Source: Sipunculus nudus
Taxonomy: Eukaryota > Annelida > Sipuncula > Golfingiida > Sipunculidae
Direction: 5' to 3'
NCBI GenBank assembly: GCA_026874595.1
Contig: CM049317.1
Coordinates: 47,826,401 to 47,890,400, forward strand
Length of the DNA: 64,000 bases
A program made the translations under genes and the position numbers. This document shows positions 50,996-60,066 of this stretch, in pieces (positions within the stretch are counted from its first letter, which is position 1; each line of letters opens with the position of its first letter). The notes under the pieces are model-generated. The model saw nothing but the letters and a program-made list of their open reading frames with translations, ran no database searches and was not told the origin of the DNA.

Positions 50996-51047
<52 letters not shown>
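50996..51047 (+). repeat. (TA)n(CA)n microsatellite
   Basis: About 21 TA units followed by about 5 CA units. It forms the left border of the insert 51048-51785. Confidence 0.97.
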
Positions 51048-51783
51048 TATTATTGCGACTGAGGCCATCTCTCGACCTGGATTGATGGCCCCCGCATGGA
51101 TCTCTCCCTGTGGTTTGGACGCCTTTGCGGTCTCGGTCATTATTTGTTGGAAGCAAGCAACCAAGCATTTCACAAGTTCTTTCTTCTGGACAAAGGACAC
51201 CACACGGAAAAAGATATAGCACAACAACACAGAACTGGCCCTTTTACCGCCCTGTACCGTACAATAAAGAGGGCTGGCCAGCGAGACTCGTGGAGGACTG
51301 TCTTATTTACGACACGGGAACTTGGTTGGCTGTCGTTCGTTTCTCCCGACAGCAAAAATGTGGGCTTAATATTATTATCCGTCGGCGGACCTTCCATGAA
51401 CTGAACCTTTGTGAGCTTCTACAAGATTTCATTAAACCTTGAAACGAACTTTCGTTGAACAGTGATTAACCATGTACGTTATGTGATCGTCGAAATGGAC
51501 TGGGTTTCAGTTAAGGAATTCTTTATGTTACAGGGTATACCAGAGACTGTGTTTAGCTTTCATTATGTGTTTATCCTATAATTTTGTTTGTTATTGTAAA
51601 CTTTGTATATACTACCATGAGTATGATATATAGAGCACCTTTATAGCTCAGGCTTCTTCGTCGGGTGGTAATTTAAGTTTCCACCTGAGGAAGGAACCTT
51701 GGCGCTTCGAAAGCTCGAGTGTTAATAAACAAGTTATTCCATCTAAATAGCGTCACTCTTTCTCTTTACCTACAGAATAACAC

Positions 51784-51785
<2 letters not shown>
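51048..51785 (+). mobile_element. insert between two TA microsatellites, Penelope-like end
   Basis: A G+C-richer block of about 740 bp lies between (TA)n tracts on both sides, as expected for insertion into a TA microsatellite. Near its right end, CTGAGGA (51685-51691), a GAAG/CTTC stem and GAAAGCTCG (51709 on) resemble the CTGANGAAG...CGAAA phrase I associate with Penelope-like element termini; an AATAAA follows at 51724. Two overlapping plus frames of about 100-110 codons (51096-51442) have no recognisable domain and no reverse transcriptase motif is visible. It would be a truncated, non-autonomous copy. Confidence 0.4.

Positions 51786-51837
<52 letters not shown>
51786..51837 (+). repeat. 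(TA)n microsatellite
   Basis: About 26 TA units, the right border of the insert above. Confidence 0.97.
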
Positions 51838-51838
<1 letters not shown>

Positions 51839-52286
51839 GTATTTATATTAAAGACACAATGGAAAAGCTGCCACATATCCAAATATATTTCGATAAGAAT
51901 ATTCAGCCCTAAAACAACAATGGTATTTGAAACTTAGGTAATATTTTTTTATAAAATATATTTTTCATGTGAAATGTCACGATTCTATAAAAAAAACCTG
52001 GAACTGGTCACCGGGTACTTGCACACAGGTCCCTTCTCCGCTTCCTCGTATAATTAAAATTGTAACATGCAGCATCTGTTTGACCCATACACACATGACG
52101 AATTGAACACATCTAGTGTGTGGTATTGAAATTATTTACAATTCATAAACAAGAATTCGCTCCGTATATCCCATATATAACTGTCTAGATGTCTAGACAT
52201 CTTCGTTTCTCCACAGCTCGAAACTTAAAACTACAACATACCAGAGAAAAAAACATACCAGAGAAGAAAGGCTTTCTTATGTATAA
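51838..52286. other. AT-rich DNA, nothing recognised
   Basis: No gene or terminus before the TRIM element. The 4-bp target duplication CCAT starts at 52287. Confidence 0.5.
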
Positions 52287-52290
52287 CCAT

Positions 52291-52703
52291 TGTTACGAAG
52301 ACAAATTGCTCAGGGGAAAATACTGGGCCGATCCCGGCATACCAACCGCTTCGCTAGCAAAGCAAGCTTCACTAGCGAGACAGTTCGGTCCGCTTTTATG
52401 TCACCCCGCAACACACCCCCACCTTAAGAGCGTTCTGCTATTAAAACAAGACTAATTATCCCAGGAGTCGCACTTTGGTGAGCTTATTCCCTGGGCCACA
52501 AAGTTAACCTTCACGTTAGACGAGCCCCCATTTTGTTACGAAGACAAATATATGTGGGGAAAATCCTGGGCCGATCCGGGAGTCGAACCCAGGTCGGTGG
52601 CGCACAAGTCCGGCGTCCCAACCGCTTCGCTAGAAAAGCAAGCTTCACTAGCGAGACAGTTCGGTCCGCTTTTATGTCAACCCGTAACAGTCAACCCGTA
52701 ACA
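52291..52703 (-). mobile_element. TRIM (miniature LTR retrotransposon), locus 1
   Basis: A complete 413-bp element on the minus strand. Direct terminal repeats lie at 52291-52413 (3' LTR, internally deleted) and 52534-52689/52703 (5' LTR), starting TGTTACG and ending CGTAACA, the TG...CA rule with short inverted ends. On the minus strand the 5' LTR is followed, after 3 bases, by a primer-binding site TGGGGGCTCGTC (complement of 52519-52530), matching the first 12 bases of the classical tRNA-Pro site. A G-rich polypurine tract AAGGTGGGGG lies beside the 3' LTR. Flanks are CCAT on both sides (52287-52290, 52704-52707). The outer 14 bp of the 5' LTR are duplicated (GTCAACCCGTAACA twice). The internal region is only about 120 bp and codes for nothing, so all proteins must come from another LTR element. 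Confidence 0.9.
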
Positions 52704-52707
52704 CCAT

Positions 52708-54355
52708 AAGATGTAGGAATTCTGCAGATCGCAATTGTAAAGAAAGCTAAGCTTTAATACTAAGTAAAGTCGGCGAATGTGTATTTACCTGAGCGAATCA
52801 ATCTATGGTTAAGCAGGTTCTTAAAGAAAACCATATGGTACAATCGGGAGTATTTCGTAGAATATATCTATACTTAGCTGGTCAGATCTAAGGTGAAAAA
52901 GATGATAAAGTACCACTGAGAGTGTACTGTAGACAATATCTATACTTACCTGGCCAGGTCCGGGACAGAGGTTAAGTCTATTGATATCTCCATCAACCGG
53001 GGTCCCCTAAAAAGCTCAAGATGCCACAACTGCACTTAAGTAAAAGGATCTTGTTTCTCAAGAGCAATTCGTTTAATGTCTCTCTTTTTCTATATGCTTA
53101 GCTGCTTTCTCTCCCATGGGGTAGAATTTACAGCCGGGATAAGTCACTCTACATAAAGCGGTTGTGCAAACTTTTTCTGTAAGGCTAATGGTAAATTGAT
53201 GGACTGTCCTTGGCAAGAAGAAGGCGGCCTACATAAGCCGGCCACGGGACGTCAGGTGTATCGCTCTGTATTGATTTTCTTTTTTTCCCCTCACTGAATG
53301 CTCTCTAAGTCCTGCTTTAATGACCTGTTCGATTTCATATTACATATTGCCAATAACCAACTGTGTTATCCCGCCAGGCATACTTTACAAGTAATCGATA
53401 TCCACTTTATATTTTAGACGAGATATTGGGGCACACGTAACGGGTTGATGACAATTTCACATTATGAAATTAATAATAATTAATTATGTCTAATTAAGTG
53501 CTGGACTTTGTATCGCATGGTAATATTTTGTCAGCATAGTGATACAGGACCATTGACTTTGTACCGCAATATATCCGTGCGCCGGATTATCAGTACAGCC
53601 CTACGTTCTTAAAATACAACTATCAATTACCCGTGCTACGCACGATTTGGTGCGAACACGACAATCCGTTAGGAGGTACCGGAAAACCACCGAAAATCCG
53701 GACATACGGAAAATCACACAAATCGCGTTACACTATTAATATATAGATCTATTATATATAAGGTGTTTTGGATAAAAAAACTTTTAGAACATGTTTTAGA
53801 ACAGCGTACAGTCTCACACGGTCGACCTAAGCCGGAGCCTAACATTTGGTCGGGGTCTTTGACAGATAGTCACCTTCACATGTAGCATGTGACATGAGAA
53901 ACTGATTAACAATATTACATATACATACAAAAGAAACCGTCCATGGAATAGACCTTTGAAGAAAATGCAAAAAAAATTATTTTTAAAAATTTAGTTTTAT
54001 TTCTAAAAATAGTAACAATGACTTGCAACAATAAGCATACATACTGAATGAAAGAATAAAAAGTCTTTAAAATCAAAGAGTATTACATAAACTTTATTAA
54101 AAAATAGATGTTTTACATTTGTAACTGAAGTAATGAGAAAAAAATCTCGATTTTCAAAACATTTTAAGTCAATATTATGTGTTTACAACTTTGGTGGTGC
54201 CACTCCACACAAAACACTGTACCAACCACGACGTGAACTTGGATAACATTTTATTTACATCTATTAAATATTAGGCCTACATGTTCTTGAATATGTTTCA
54301 AGGACCTCAATCGCATGCAAGGTTTCGGACTTCGTGCGAGCGTTGGCGACTGTGT
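52708..54355. other. mixed DNA; a weak repeat pair with 55050-55130
   Basis: 53662-53752 shares AATCCGT, TACGGAAAATCAC-like, AAATCGC and CTATTAATATAT in order with 55053-55130, suggesting two decayed copies of an unknown element. CGTGCTACGCACG at about 53632 is a small perfect hairpin. Otherwise no gene or element. Confidence 0.4.
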
Positions 54356-54358
54356 TAA

Positions 54359-54657
54359 GCCAATAAAGAAATAAAAGGTATTCTTCTCAGGCACCGCCCG
54401 CGAAAATTTCTAACCCCCCCGCCCCTCCCCCGCATCAAAAACATTTTATTTTGAATTTCATCTTTCAAGAAGATAAAATAATACAATTTGATTAGATTTC
54501 ATTTGTTATGTAGTGCTTTTGCCTGTTTAGCAAAACAATTCATGCTTTTCCCTGTAAATATGACATCTTTGTCGAAATATACAAAACAAAGGTAAAATAT
54601 CGCCCGCCCGCACAGGTTTCTGAAAAAATAATGCCTGAGAACCATACCTTTTTTGTC
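54359..54657 (-). mobile_element. PIF/Harbinger-like MITE, copy 2
   Basis: Inverted relative to 12802-13078. The right end, read inward on the minus strand, is GACAAAAAAGGTATGGTTCTC, matching the other copy's terminus, and the left end gives GGTATTCTTCTCAGGCACCG. TAA flanks both sides (54356-54358 and 54658-54660), as in copy 1. The interior shares GTGCGGGCGGGCGAT, TGTTATGTAGTGCTTTT and GATTAGATTT (in complement). A short C-run (54413-54420) expands the left subterminal part. No coding capacity. Confidence 0.88.
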
Positions 54658-54660
54658 TAA

Positions 54661-55010
54661 CCATCAAGATTTCCTGCGACACGGTAGATATGCACTCAAG
54701 CATATCAGTTCATGTGAGCGGGTCGCAGGAAGGAGACCGGGGGGTCGCACGAAGACCTGAAAGACAATTCTTTCAAAGATCCCCCTTTTGAGAAGGGATC
54801 GCCGATGGGGATTATTCCGGACCGATGACCGCGAATGTACGAAAACCCCAGATAGGGCCCCCGGAGTAAAACTCGTCATCACATACTCTATGGCCACGGT
54901 GTTACCGCCCCCGAAGACTGATAGAAAAGAGGCGCCCGCGGGGCAGCAAATATTAAAATAATTATTTATGCACGTAATACGCAAATATTGCACATAAAAG
55001 TTGGTGAAAT
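54661..55010. other. G+C-rich block of unknown nature
   Basis: 54690-54950 is clearly richer in G+C and CpG than its surroundings and holds a 109-codon minus frame (54664-54993) with no family resemblance. GATCCCCCTTTTGAGAAGGG-like palindromic sequence occurs near 54780. It directly abuts the MITE. It may be an unrecognised element or a small CpG island. Confidence 0.3.
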
Positions 55011-56020
55011 CTCTTCGGAAAAAACCGGAGCATATGTATGTCGAAAATCACAGCAATCCGTACGGTGGCATCAGAGGAGATCCGGAAAATTACAAAAATC
55101 GCCTTGAGCTATTAATATATTGATAATTAGAAGAAAAGTCGCTATAATCCAGCTGCCTTTCTCAATAAATTGTCCAAGGAAATACGTCGGGTCAAGATAA
55201 TTAGAAACATGCTGCGGCATTTCTATTCTGGCACCACATAGAAGCAGAGGGTTCTTTGTCTTGAAACGCTCTTAGAACGAAAGGGACTAGTCGCGAAACT
55301 CTGCAAAGACAGTGATCAAAGTGTGCACTGGAAAGTGAAATAGGTTCACAGCGTAATGGCATTTAGTGGCGGCGGTCTTTACGTTATATTCAATCGGTAG
55401 GTGCAGACAAAATTTAAAATGACATTCCGTGTAAAATGTGAAAAACCGTCATGGACATGTTAGAGCTTTAAAAGTTATGAACAAACTTTTTATTTACGTT
55501 CAGTGGTAAGCTAGGAATAAGGATGTAGGTTAATAAACGGAGACATTTCGGATCACCATTCTATGTTTGATTTTAAATGATTCTTTCCCATTGTGAGAGA
55601 GGGCAATTTGTTTATCCCGACCGACAGTCATTTCTGGTATTAATGTCCGCCCTGTCCTGCTCGTCGGTACAACTGTGATGGAGTACTAAGCAGTGACACA
55701 ATCATATTTTTCCAGGAAGCGCTTATGCAGCACACACCAAAGTTTGATCCTGATCCTAGTGAGGAGGTATTTTTGATCTCTTACCAGTTTCTGGATTAAT
55801 ATACATTGTACTTAAACAATTGTGGAGAAAATTTAAAACGAACTTTGATCAAAATACACTGTGGGAAAATAAAAGATGCAGTGGGAATAAATTTTATGCA
55901 TTCTTTTTATAATACTATACAGATGTTCCTATATCGCGCTTTTCTGGAAATAGTGTCTTTTTCAATATATTTATACTTCAAGATTCCAAATACACATGCA
56001 TAAAACAATCAATCCCTATT
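55011..56020. other. AT-rich DNA, nothing more recognised
   Basis: Contains the right partner (55053-55130) of the weak repeat pair noted above. No gene seen. Confidence 0.4.
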
Positions 56021-56026
56021 CCCATT

Positions 56027-56240
56027 CAGGAGCGGATCGAGGATTTTGGAAAGGGGGGGTGGGGGGGGGGGGGTCCACCCAAGGATGGACCTAAGAAAAG
56101 CCGTAAAAAAGGTTCCTATGTCCGGAAAAGAGGGGGGGGGGGGGGCAGGCCACAAATGTTTGTCCGAAACCCTTGTAAAAATATTGCGGCGGATGAAAAA
56201 AAGGCCGAACCCCCTGACCCTCTCGATCTGCTTCATCAAT
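56027..56240 (+). mobile_element. possible non-autonomous DNA element with G-runs
   Basis: Begins CAGGAGCGGATCGAGGATTT, close to the CAGGGGCGGATCCAGGATTTT-type terminus I associate with hAT-like short elements in animals. Two long G-runs follow (about 56056-56073 and 56133-56145). A possible opposite end, GCAGATCGAGAGGG read on the minus strand near 56230, is only weakly complementary, so the right boundary and the class are uncertain. Confidence 0.35.
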
Positions 56241-56439
56241 CTGAACGTGAGCAGCATCACTTCGCCTTTTTCTTTATTCACTTAATTTGCAACATAATAA
56301 TTCGTAAATTATAATATGATTCACGATTTTTTTATTATGTGTAATAGCAGTACTACAGAGGTCTGGTACCTTACGGATATTTGGATTTATCGATGGTATG
56401 CATGGCGAAACTCTTTATATAACTGGCCACATATTAATG

Positions 56440-56615
56440 CAAAATGTAAACTCCACGTATTTTATGGTCACCCGCTTTTCTCGTCGTTGAAACGAAATTT
56501 GAATGAAATCGGATAATATTTAAGAGCTTTATCGCACGGAAACGAAAACCTGACGGACGGAAGGACAGAGGGACAGACAAACCCAAATCAAAGTCCCCCG
56601 TTCAGGGAAGCGGGA
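56440..56615 (+). repeat. GGACGGA-linker repeat with terminal hairpin
   Basis: TTTGAATGAAATCGGA, then TATCGCACGGAAACGAAAAC and CTGACGGACGGAAGGACAGA, ending in a stem-loop (CCCCG / GCGGG, about 56592-56612). The first two phrases recur at 62309-62363, so these are two copies of one family. The layout parallels the ends at 18330-18412 and 58130-58218. Confidence 0.65.
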
Positions 56616-57594
56616 AACAATGAGAGAAATATGAGGTGATGTGAAATTTATCCTGTCATAAATTTATTTAATTCCTCGGTCTCTTACATCAGTAGTGTTT
56701 GGTCAAGATCTTCTGAATATATATTCTTTAAAAAGAATTTATAGTTTCAACCAAAGTTCAAAACCTCTGTTTAACTGATACATGATACCGATATTTACCG
56801 GACAGATGAAGGTTGCAAAGTATAAAATTTGACGGACGCTTTAATAATGGGTGAGACAAGCGTTAGGAGAGCTGACTGGAACTGATGAATTGGCTAAGGA
56901 ATGATAAACAAAACACTATAGACTCCCCGGGAAACATAAAAATGAATTAACTCATTACTAAATCATTGAAAAGACAGGAGTCGTACATCAAATATCCAGG
57001 GCGCATTATGGGAACGTTCCAAAAACACCTGTAATAAAGCTTTCGTTCATTATTCAGATCATGCTTCATTTTTAAGACTAATAAGAGCCTGCCCTGCCTC
57101 ACCATAAAACGTAAAAGTAATCCGCGTCTATCTAAAACACAGTGAACCAATTTTAACTCGTATACCCTTGAATTTACATGATATATTTATAATATATTGG
57201 GCAGACCCGTCCAGGTATATACCGCTTTATAATGTAAGTAGCCGACGTTTCCAGAAGTGAAGTTGTAAAATCAACATAGGCATGTTTTAGTCTAGATATA
57301 ATGTTTAACAGCGGTATCGTATTTTTAAATAAAAAACCCGTGGGTCTAGCATTTAACTAGATGTTGTCGGACAATGATCCTCAGAGGGCCCCGCATTTCT
57401 GGTAATGCTGGACTAGTTTACACGTGGGTGAAAAAATAAGTTAAATTTGAAAAATATGGTAACCAGAAACAGGTTTTTATCCATATGGATGAGGGAAAAA
57501 ATCCTATTGGATCAAATGATATTTAAGAAGATATGTCTAAAATAATGTGTGCAATAGAAAATCACCGAATGTAGTCTGTTGGCCATATTTAATT
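56616..57594. other. AT-rich DNA, nothing recognised
   Basis: No gene or repeat recognised. Confidence 0.45.
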
Positions 57595-58218
57595 TTGAGC
57601 AAGTCTGTAATCCAATAGGTCTCGAACCCTCAGTCACTAATAATCCCTGTGAAATTGGGAAAGCTGCAGTAGGTTGTTGTTGAGTTATCGCGCGAAAGAA
57701 AATCAGCAATCGGGGTGTGGCAGCCATATTGGAACTCCAACAGGTCTGTAATTCAATAGGTTTGTAGCCCTCATAGGTATGAATAACCCTTGTGAATCTG
57801 GGAAAGCTGCTGTATTTTGTTGTTGAGTTATAGCGCGCAAAAGAAAAAAAAAATTAGGATCAGGCTTTGGCAGCCATATTTGAATTCCGACAGTTCTGTA
57901 ATTCAACAGTCTTGAGCCCTCATAGGTACCAATCATCCCTGTAAATTTGGGAAAGCTGAATAATGTTGTTGTTGAGTTATCGCGCGCAAAGAAAATCAGC
58001 GATTCGGCTGTAGCGGCCATATTGGAATTTTGACAGGTCTGTAATTCAATAGGTCGGGAGCTCTCATAGGTACCAATCATCCCTGTGAATTTAGGAAAGC
58101 TGCATTAGGTCGTCGTTGAGTAAGAAAGTGTCACGGACGGAAGTATGGATGGACGGAAGGACGAAAGGATAGACTGACACGGTGATCACTAAAGGGCATC
58201 GCTTGTCAAGCAGAGCCC
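57595..58218 (+). repeat. 145-bp tandem repeat with GGACGGA linker and hairpin end
   Basis: Four units: CTGTAATTCAATAGG-like landmarks at 57604, 57746, 57896 and 58039, periods about 142-150 bp, each with GAAAGCTGC, TTGTTGTTGAGTTAT and GCAGCCATATT words. The last unit runs into ACGGACGGAAG and GATGGACGGAAGGACG and then a stem-loop, GGGC...CGCTTG-T-CAAGC...GCCC (58194-58218). A 125-codon minus frame across the array is a by-product of the repeat period. Confidence 0.9.
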
Positions 58219-58675
58219 ATATTATCGAATGTTCCAGGAGGCAAAATCATAACCATATTTAGCATACAAAAGAAATGTAATACAAAAATTGGTCCACTCA
58301 GTGGCGAATGTGAGCCGCAGACAAAAATATACATGCGTGAGATTTCGCTCTGAATAATAACCGACATATATGTCTAAGTGTGGATCTCCTACAGGTAAGC
58401 GGCAACTAACTTGTTAAAGCTTGAAAATTACAGCTGACCGTGTGGCCTGGACATTTCAGTACGTGCAGGGCTCTCTAACTCGGCCAATCCATTGTTTGTT
58501 AGTCCGGAACAATTAAGTTTTATGTAAATAATAATTATTTTGGAGATATAACAGGCTTGTGTATTGGCGAATCATATCCATGGCATGCGGTTACGTACCA
58601 TACAATATTATACTTGTGCCTTTACTAACCCCAACGTTAAGACATAATATATAGAGATGTTAATGTTTGATACAG
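58219..58675. other. AT-rich DNA, nothing recognised
   Basis: No gene or element boundary until the TRIM at 58680; the target duplication AAGT starts at 58676. Confidence 0.45.
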
Positions 58676-58679
58676 AAGT

Positions 58680-58835
58680 TGTTACGTGGTGACATAAAAG
58701 CGGACCGAACTGTCTCGCTAGCAAAGCTTGTATTGCTAGCGAAGCGGTTGGTACGCCGGACTTGTGCGCCACCGTTATAGGTTCGAATCCCGGATCGGTC
58801 CAGTATTTTCCCCTGAATAATTTATCTTCGTAACA
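58680..58835 (+). repeat. 5' LTR of TRIM locus 2
   Basis: TG...CA ends with short inverted termini TGTTACG/CGTAACA. The body is almost wholly occupied by the tRNA-like sequence described separately. No obvious pol II TATA box was seen, unlike ordinary LTRs. Confidence 0.92.
58702..58801 (+). promoter_or_regulatory. tRNA-like pol III promoter inside the TRIM LTR
   Basis: GGACCGA (58702-58708) and TCGGTCC (58795-58801) are exact complements, as in a 7-bp acceptor stem. Between them lie a perfect A box TAGCGAAGCGG (58737-58747, TRGYNNARNNG) and a perfect B box GGTTCGAATCC (58780-58790), 32 bp apart, as in tRNA genes. A CGGACTTGTGCG anticodon-arm-like stretch sits between. An extra D-arm-side insertion (GCTAGCAAAGCTTG region) and one extra base before the 3' acceptor strand mean it is not a functional tRNA. 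In the 3' LTR the insertion is absent and the length is close to a real tRNA. Transcription by pol III is inferred. Confidence 0.7.
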
Positions 58836-58952
58836 AAATGGGGACTCGTCCAACGTGACAGTAAACTTTGTGGCCCAGGAAAAAAGCTCACTAAAGTGTG
58901 ACTCCTGGGATTATTAGTCTTGTTCTGATAGCAGAACGCTCTTAAGAGGGGG

Positions 58953-59083
58953 TGTTAGGGGTGACATAAACGCGGACCGAACTGCTGGCGAGGCGGTTGC
59001 TACGCCGGACTTGTGTTCCACCGTTATGGGTTGAATCCCGGATCGGCCGAGTATTTTCCTCTGAATAATTTATCTTCGTAACA
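58953..59083 (+). repeat. 3' LTR of TRIM locus 2
   Basis: Starts TGTTAGGGGTGACATAAA, ends CGTAACA. Relative to the 5' LTR it lacks about 25 bp in the D-arm region and has substitutions in the boxes (TGGCGAGGCGG; GGTTGAATCCC), so its pol III signals are weaker. Confidence 0.9.
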
Positions 59084-59087
59084 AAGT

Positions 59088-59439
59088 ATACTCATCTAAA
59101 CATTTCCTTGTGCACAAGCTTCTCAAAGTTTCATTAACACACAAATTTGTTATTAATTCAATTTATGAAATTATTTAATTTATAAGTGATTCGAAATTGT
59201 TCAACAAGATTTTGAACGGAATTCTTTCTTATCAATCATATGTAGTTTAAGTTTTCCTCGCCTAACAATCACTGTATTCATTTTCAATTCTCAAGAAGTC
59301 ATGCATTTTATATAATTGAACAAATTTAAAAAACTCCTGTTTGTCCTTAAACTAAAGAATGACGTGAAAATACAACCCTGTAAGTATGTGTAATTTGAAT
59401 CCTGTACCTTATATAGAATAATTGCTGATATTTTTTTGC
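59088..59439. other. AT-rich DNA, nothing recognised
   Basis: No gene or repeat seen between the TRIM target duplication and the decayed SINE. Confidence 0.45.
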
Positions 59440-59720
59440 AAAGAAGGATTTTTCATGCCCGAACAAGAACTACTCTGCAGACTTATTGGGAAGACTGTGC
59501 CCACCGGCGTTCCGACTGTGCCCACCGGCGTTCCTTGGTGTTATTTACGGTTTATGTTCAGGGATTAATTCATAGTTACATCACAATCAGGACCCGCATT
59601 TTCAGTTTACATCAGTGTGTAAGATGACAATAAGCGTGTGCTCATGCCATGTGTCAACTCGTATTACTCTTAATCCTTACCCGAAATGGATTTCTACAGA
59701 TGTACATACCAAGGTAAAGT
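59440..59720 (+). repeat. SINE family B, decayed copy without head
   Basis: Phrases in the family order: CTCTGCAGACTTATTG (for CTCTGCAGGCTTAATG), ACTGTGCCCACC, GTTCCTTGGTGTTAT, AGGACCCGCA, and finally CGAAATGGATTTCTACAGAT and GTACATACC. An internal 21-bp tandem duplication (GACTGTGCCCACCGG repeated at about 59495 and 59516) is a later event. Confidence 0.65.
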
Positions 59721-59811
59721 AAATTATTAAATGGTTACCTAACTAATAAAAAAAATAAAAAAACTCTCTGCGCTTAATTTGAGTCTCCATAATCAAATGT
59801 CTGTTACTATA
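59721..59811. other. short AT-rich spacer
   Basis: Separates the decayed SINE from the palindromic insertion; nothing recognised. Confidence 0.5.
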
Positions 59812-59825
59812 TAGACATATAGATA

Positions 59826-60052
59826 GAAGGTAGAGTTACCCTCCGTTGTAAAGTGCTCTATGGACTACATTCTAGGACAGAGCGGTATAACTTCGAAGAA
59901 AAACAACACTGTAAATTCACAAATGTCTGTTTCACGGGATGCGACCCCATCATCAGGTGAATGTGGTTAGAATCTACCCACATTCACCTGATGATCGGGT
60001 CGCATCCCGTGAAATAGACTTGTGAATTTACAGTGTTGTTTTTCTTCAGAGT
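59826..60052. mobile_element. palindromic insertion with hammerhead-like core and 14-bp target duplication
   Basis: A 227-bp segment flanked by identical 14-mers TAGACATATAGATA (59812-59825 and 60053-60066). Its right two thirds is an inverted repeat with almost no loop: arms 59895-59971 and 59973-60047, with only a few mismatches and one 2-bp gap. Each arm, in opposite orientation, contains CTGATGA, a short GC stem (CGGG/CCCG in the right arm) and GAAA, with ATTCAC/GTGAAT able to pair around them: the order of a type I hammerhead ribozyme with a very short stem III. Variable-length target duplications, inverted ends and hammerhead motifs are reported features of Penelope-like elements. No coding sequence remains. 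Confidence 0.75.
59982..60027 (+). ncRNA. hammerhead-ribozyme-like motif, right arm
   Basis: Core CTGATGA (59988-59994) and GAAA (60011-60014). Stem I: ATTCAC (59982-59987) with GTGAAT (60022-60027). Stem II: CGGG/CCCG with loop TCGCAT, but its first position is a U-U mismatch where G-C is usual. Stem III would be a single A-U pair, and the expected cleavage base is U at 60021. The core is right but the short stem III and the mismatch make activity doubtful. The left arm carries the mirror motif on the minus strand (59915-59962) with a poorer stem II. Confidence 0.4.
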
Positions 60053-60066
60053 TAGACATATAGATA

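Larger units (their letters stand above)
58680..59083 (+). mobile_element. TRIM (miniature LTR retrotransposon), locus 2
   Basis: A complete 404-bp element on the plus strand, flanked by AAGT on both sides (58676-58679, 59084-59087). The 5' LTR is 58680-58835 (156 bp) and the 3' LTR 58953-59083 (131 bp, with a deletion of about 25 bp). Both start TGTTA and end CGTAACA. Three bases after the 5' LTR is the primer-binding site TGGGGACTCGTCC (58839-58851), a one-mismatch form of the classical tRNA-Pro site. The polypurine tract AAGAGGGGG (58944-58952) abuts the 3' LTR. The 117-bp interior codes for nothing. It shares LTRs, interior and layout with locus 1 (52291-52703), in the opposite orientation. 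An autonomous LTR element must supply reverse transcriptase and integrase. Confidence 0.93.

Noticed and set aside
51096-51442. Two overlapping plus-strand frames of about 100-110 codons
   Set aside because: They overlap in different frames, also face minus-strand frames, and show no reverse transcriptase or endonuclease motif; treated as part of an unclassified insert.
51685-51712. Hammerhead ribozyme
   Set aside because: CTGAGGA and GAAA are present, but the only good stem (GAAG/CTTC) uses the core GA bases, so the fold is not a hammerhead; retained only as a Penelope-like end phrase.
52291-52703. SINE dimer or local tandem duplication instead of an LTR element
   Set aside because: TG...CA ends, primer-binding site, polypurine tract and 4-bp target duplications at two independent loci fit an LTR element and not a simple dimer.
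53626-53755. Helitron end (hairpin CGTGCTACGCACG, AT-rich ends)
   Set aside because: No CTRR terminus directly after the hairpin and no TC start could be matched; only a weak repeat pair with 55053-55130 is supported.
57703-58080. 125-codon minus-strand frame with internally repeated peptides
   Set aside because: The peptide repeats follow the 145-bp DNA period, so the frame is a by-product of the tandem array.
58702-58801. True tRNA gene in the TRIM LTR
   Set aside because: The acceptor ends pair perfectly, but an insertion in the D-arm side and an extra base before the 3' acceptor strand exclude a normal tRNA; it repeats within each LTR of two loci.
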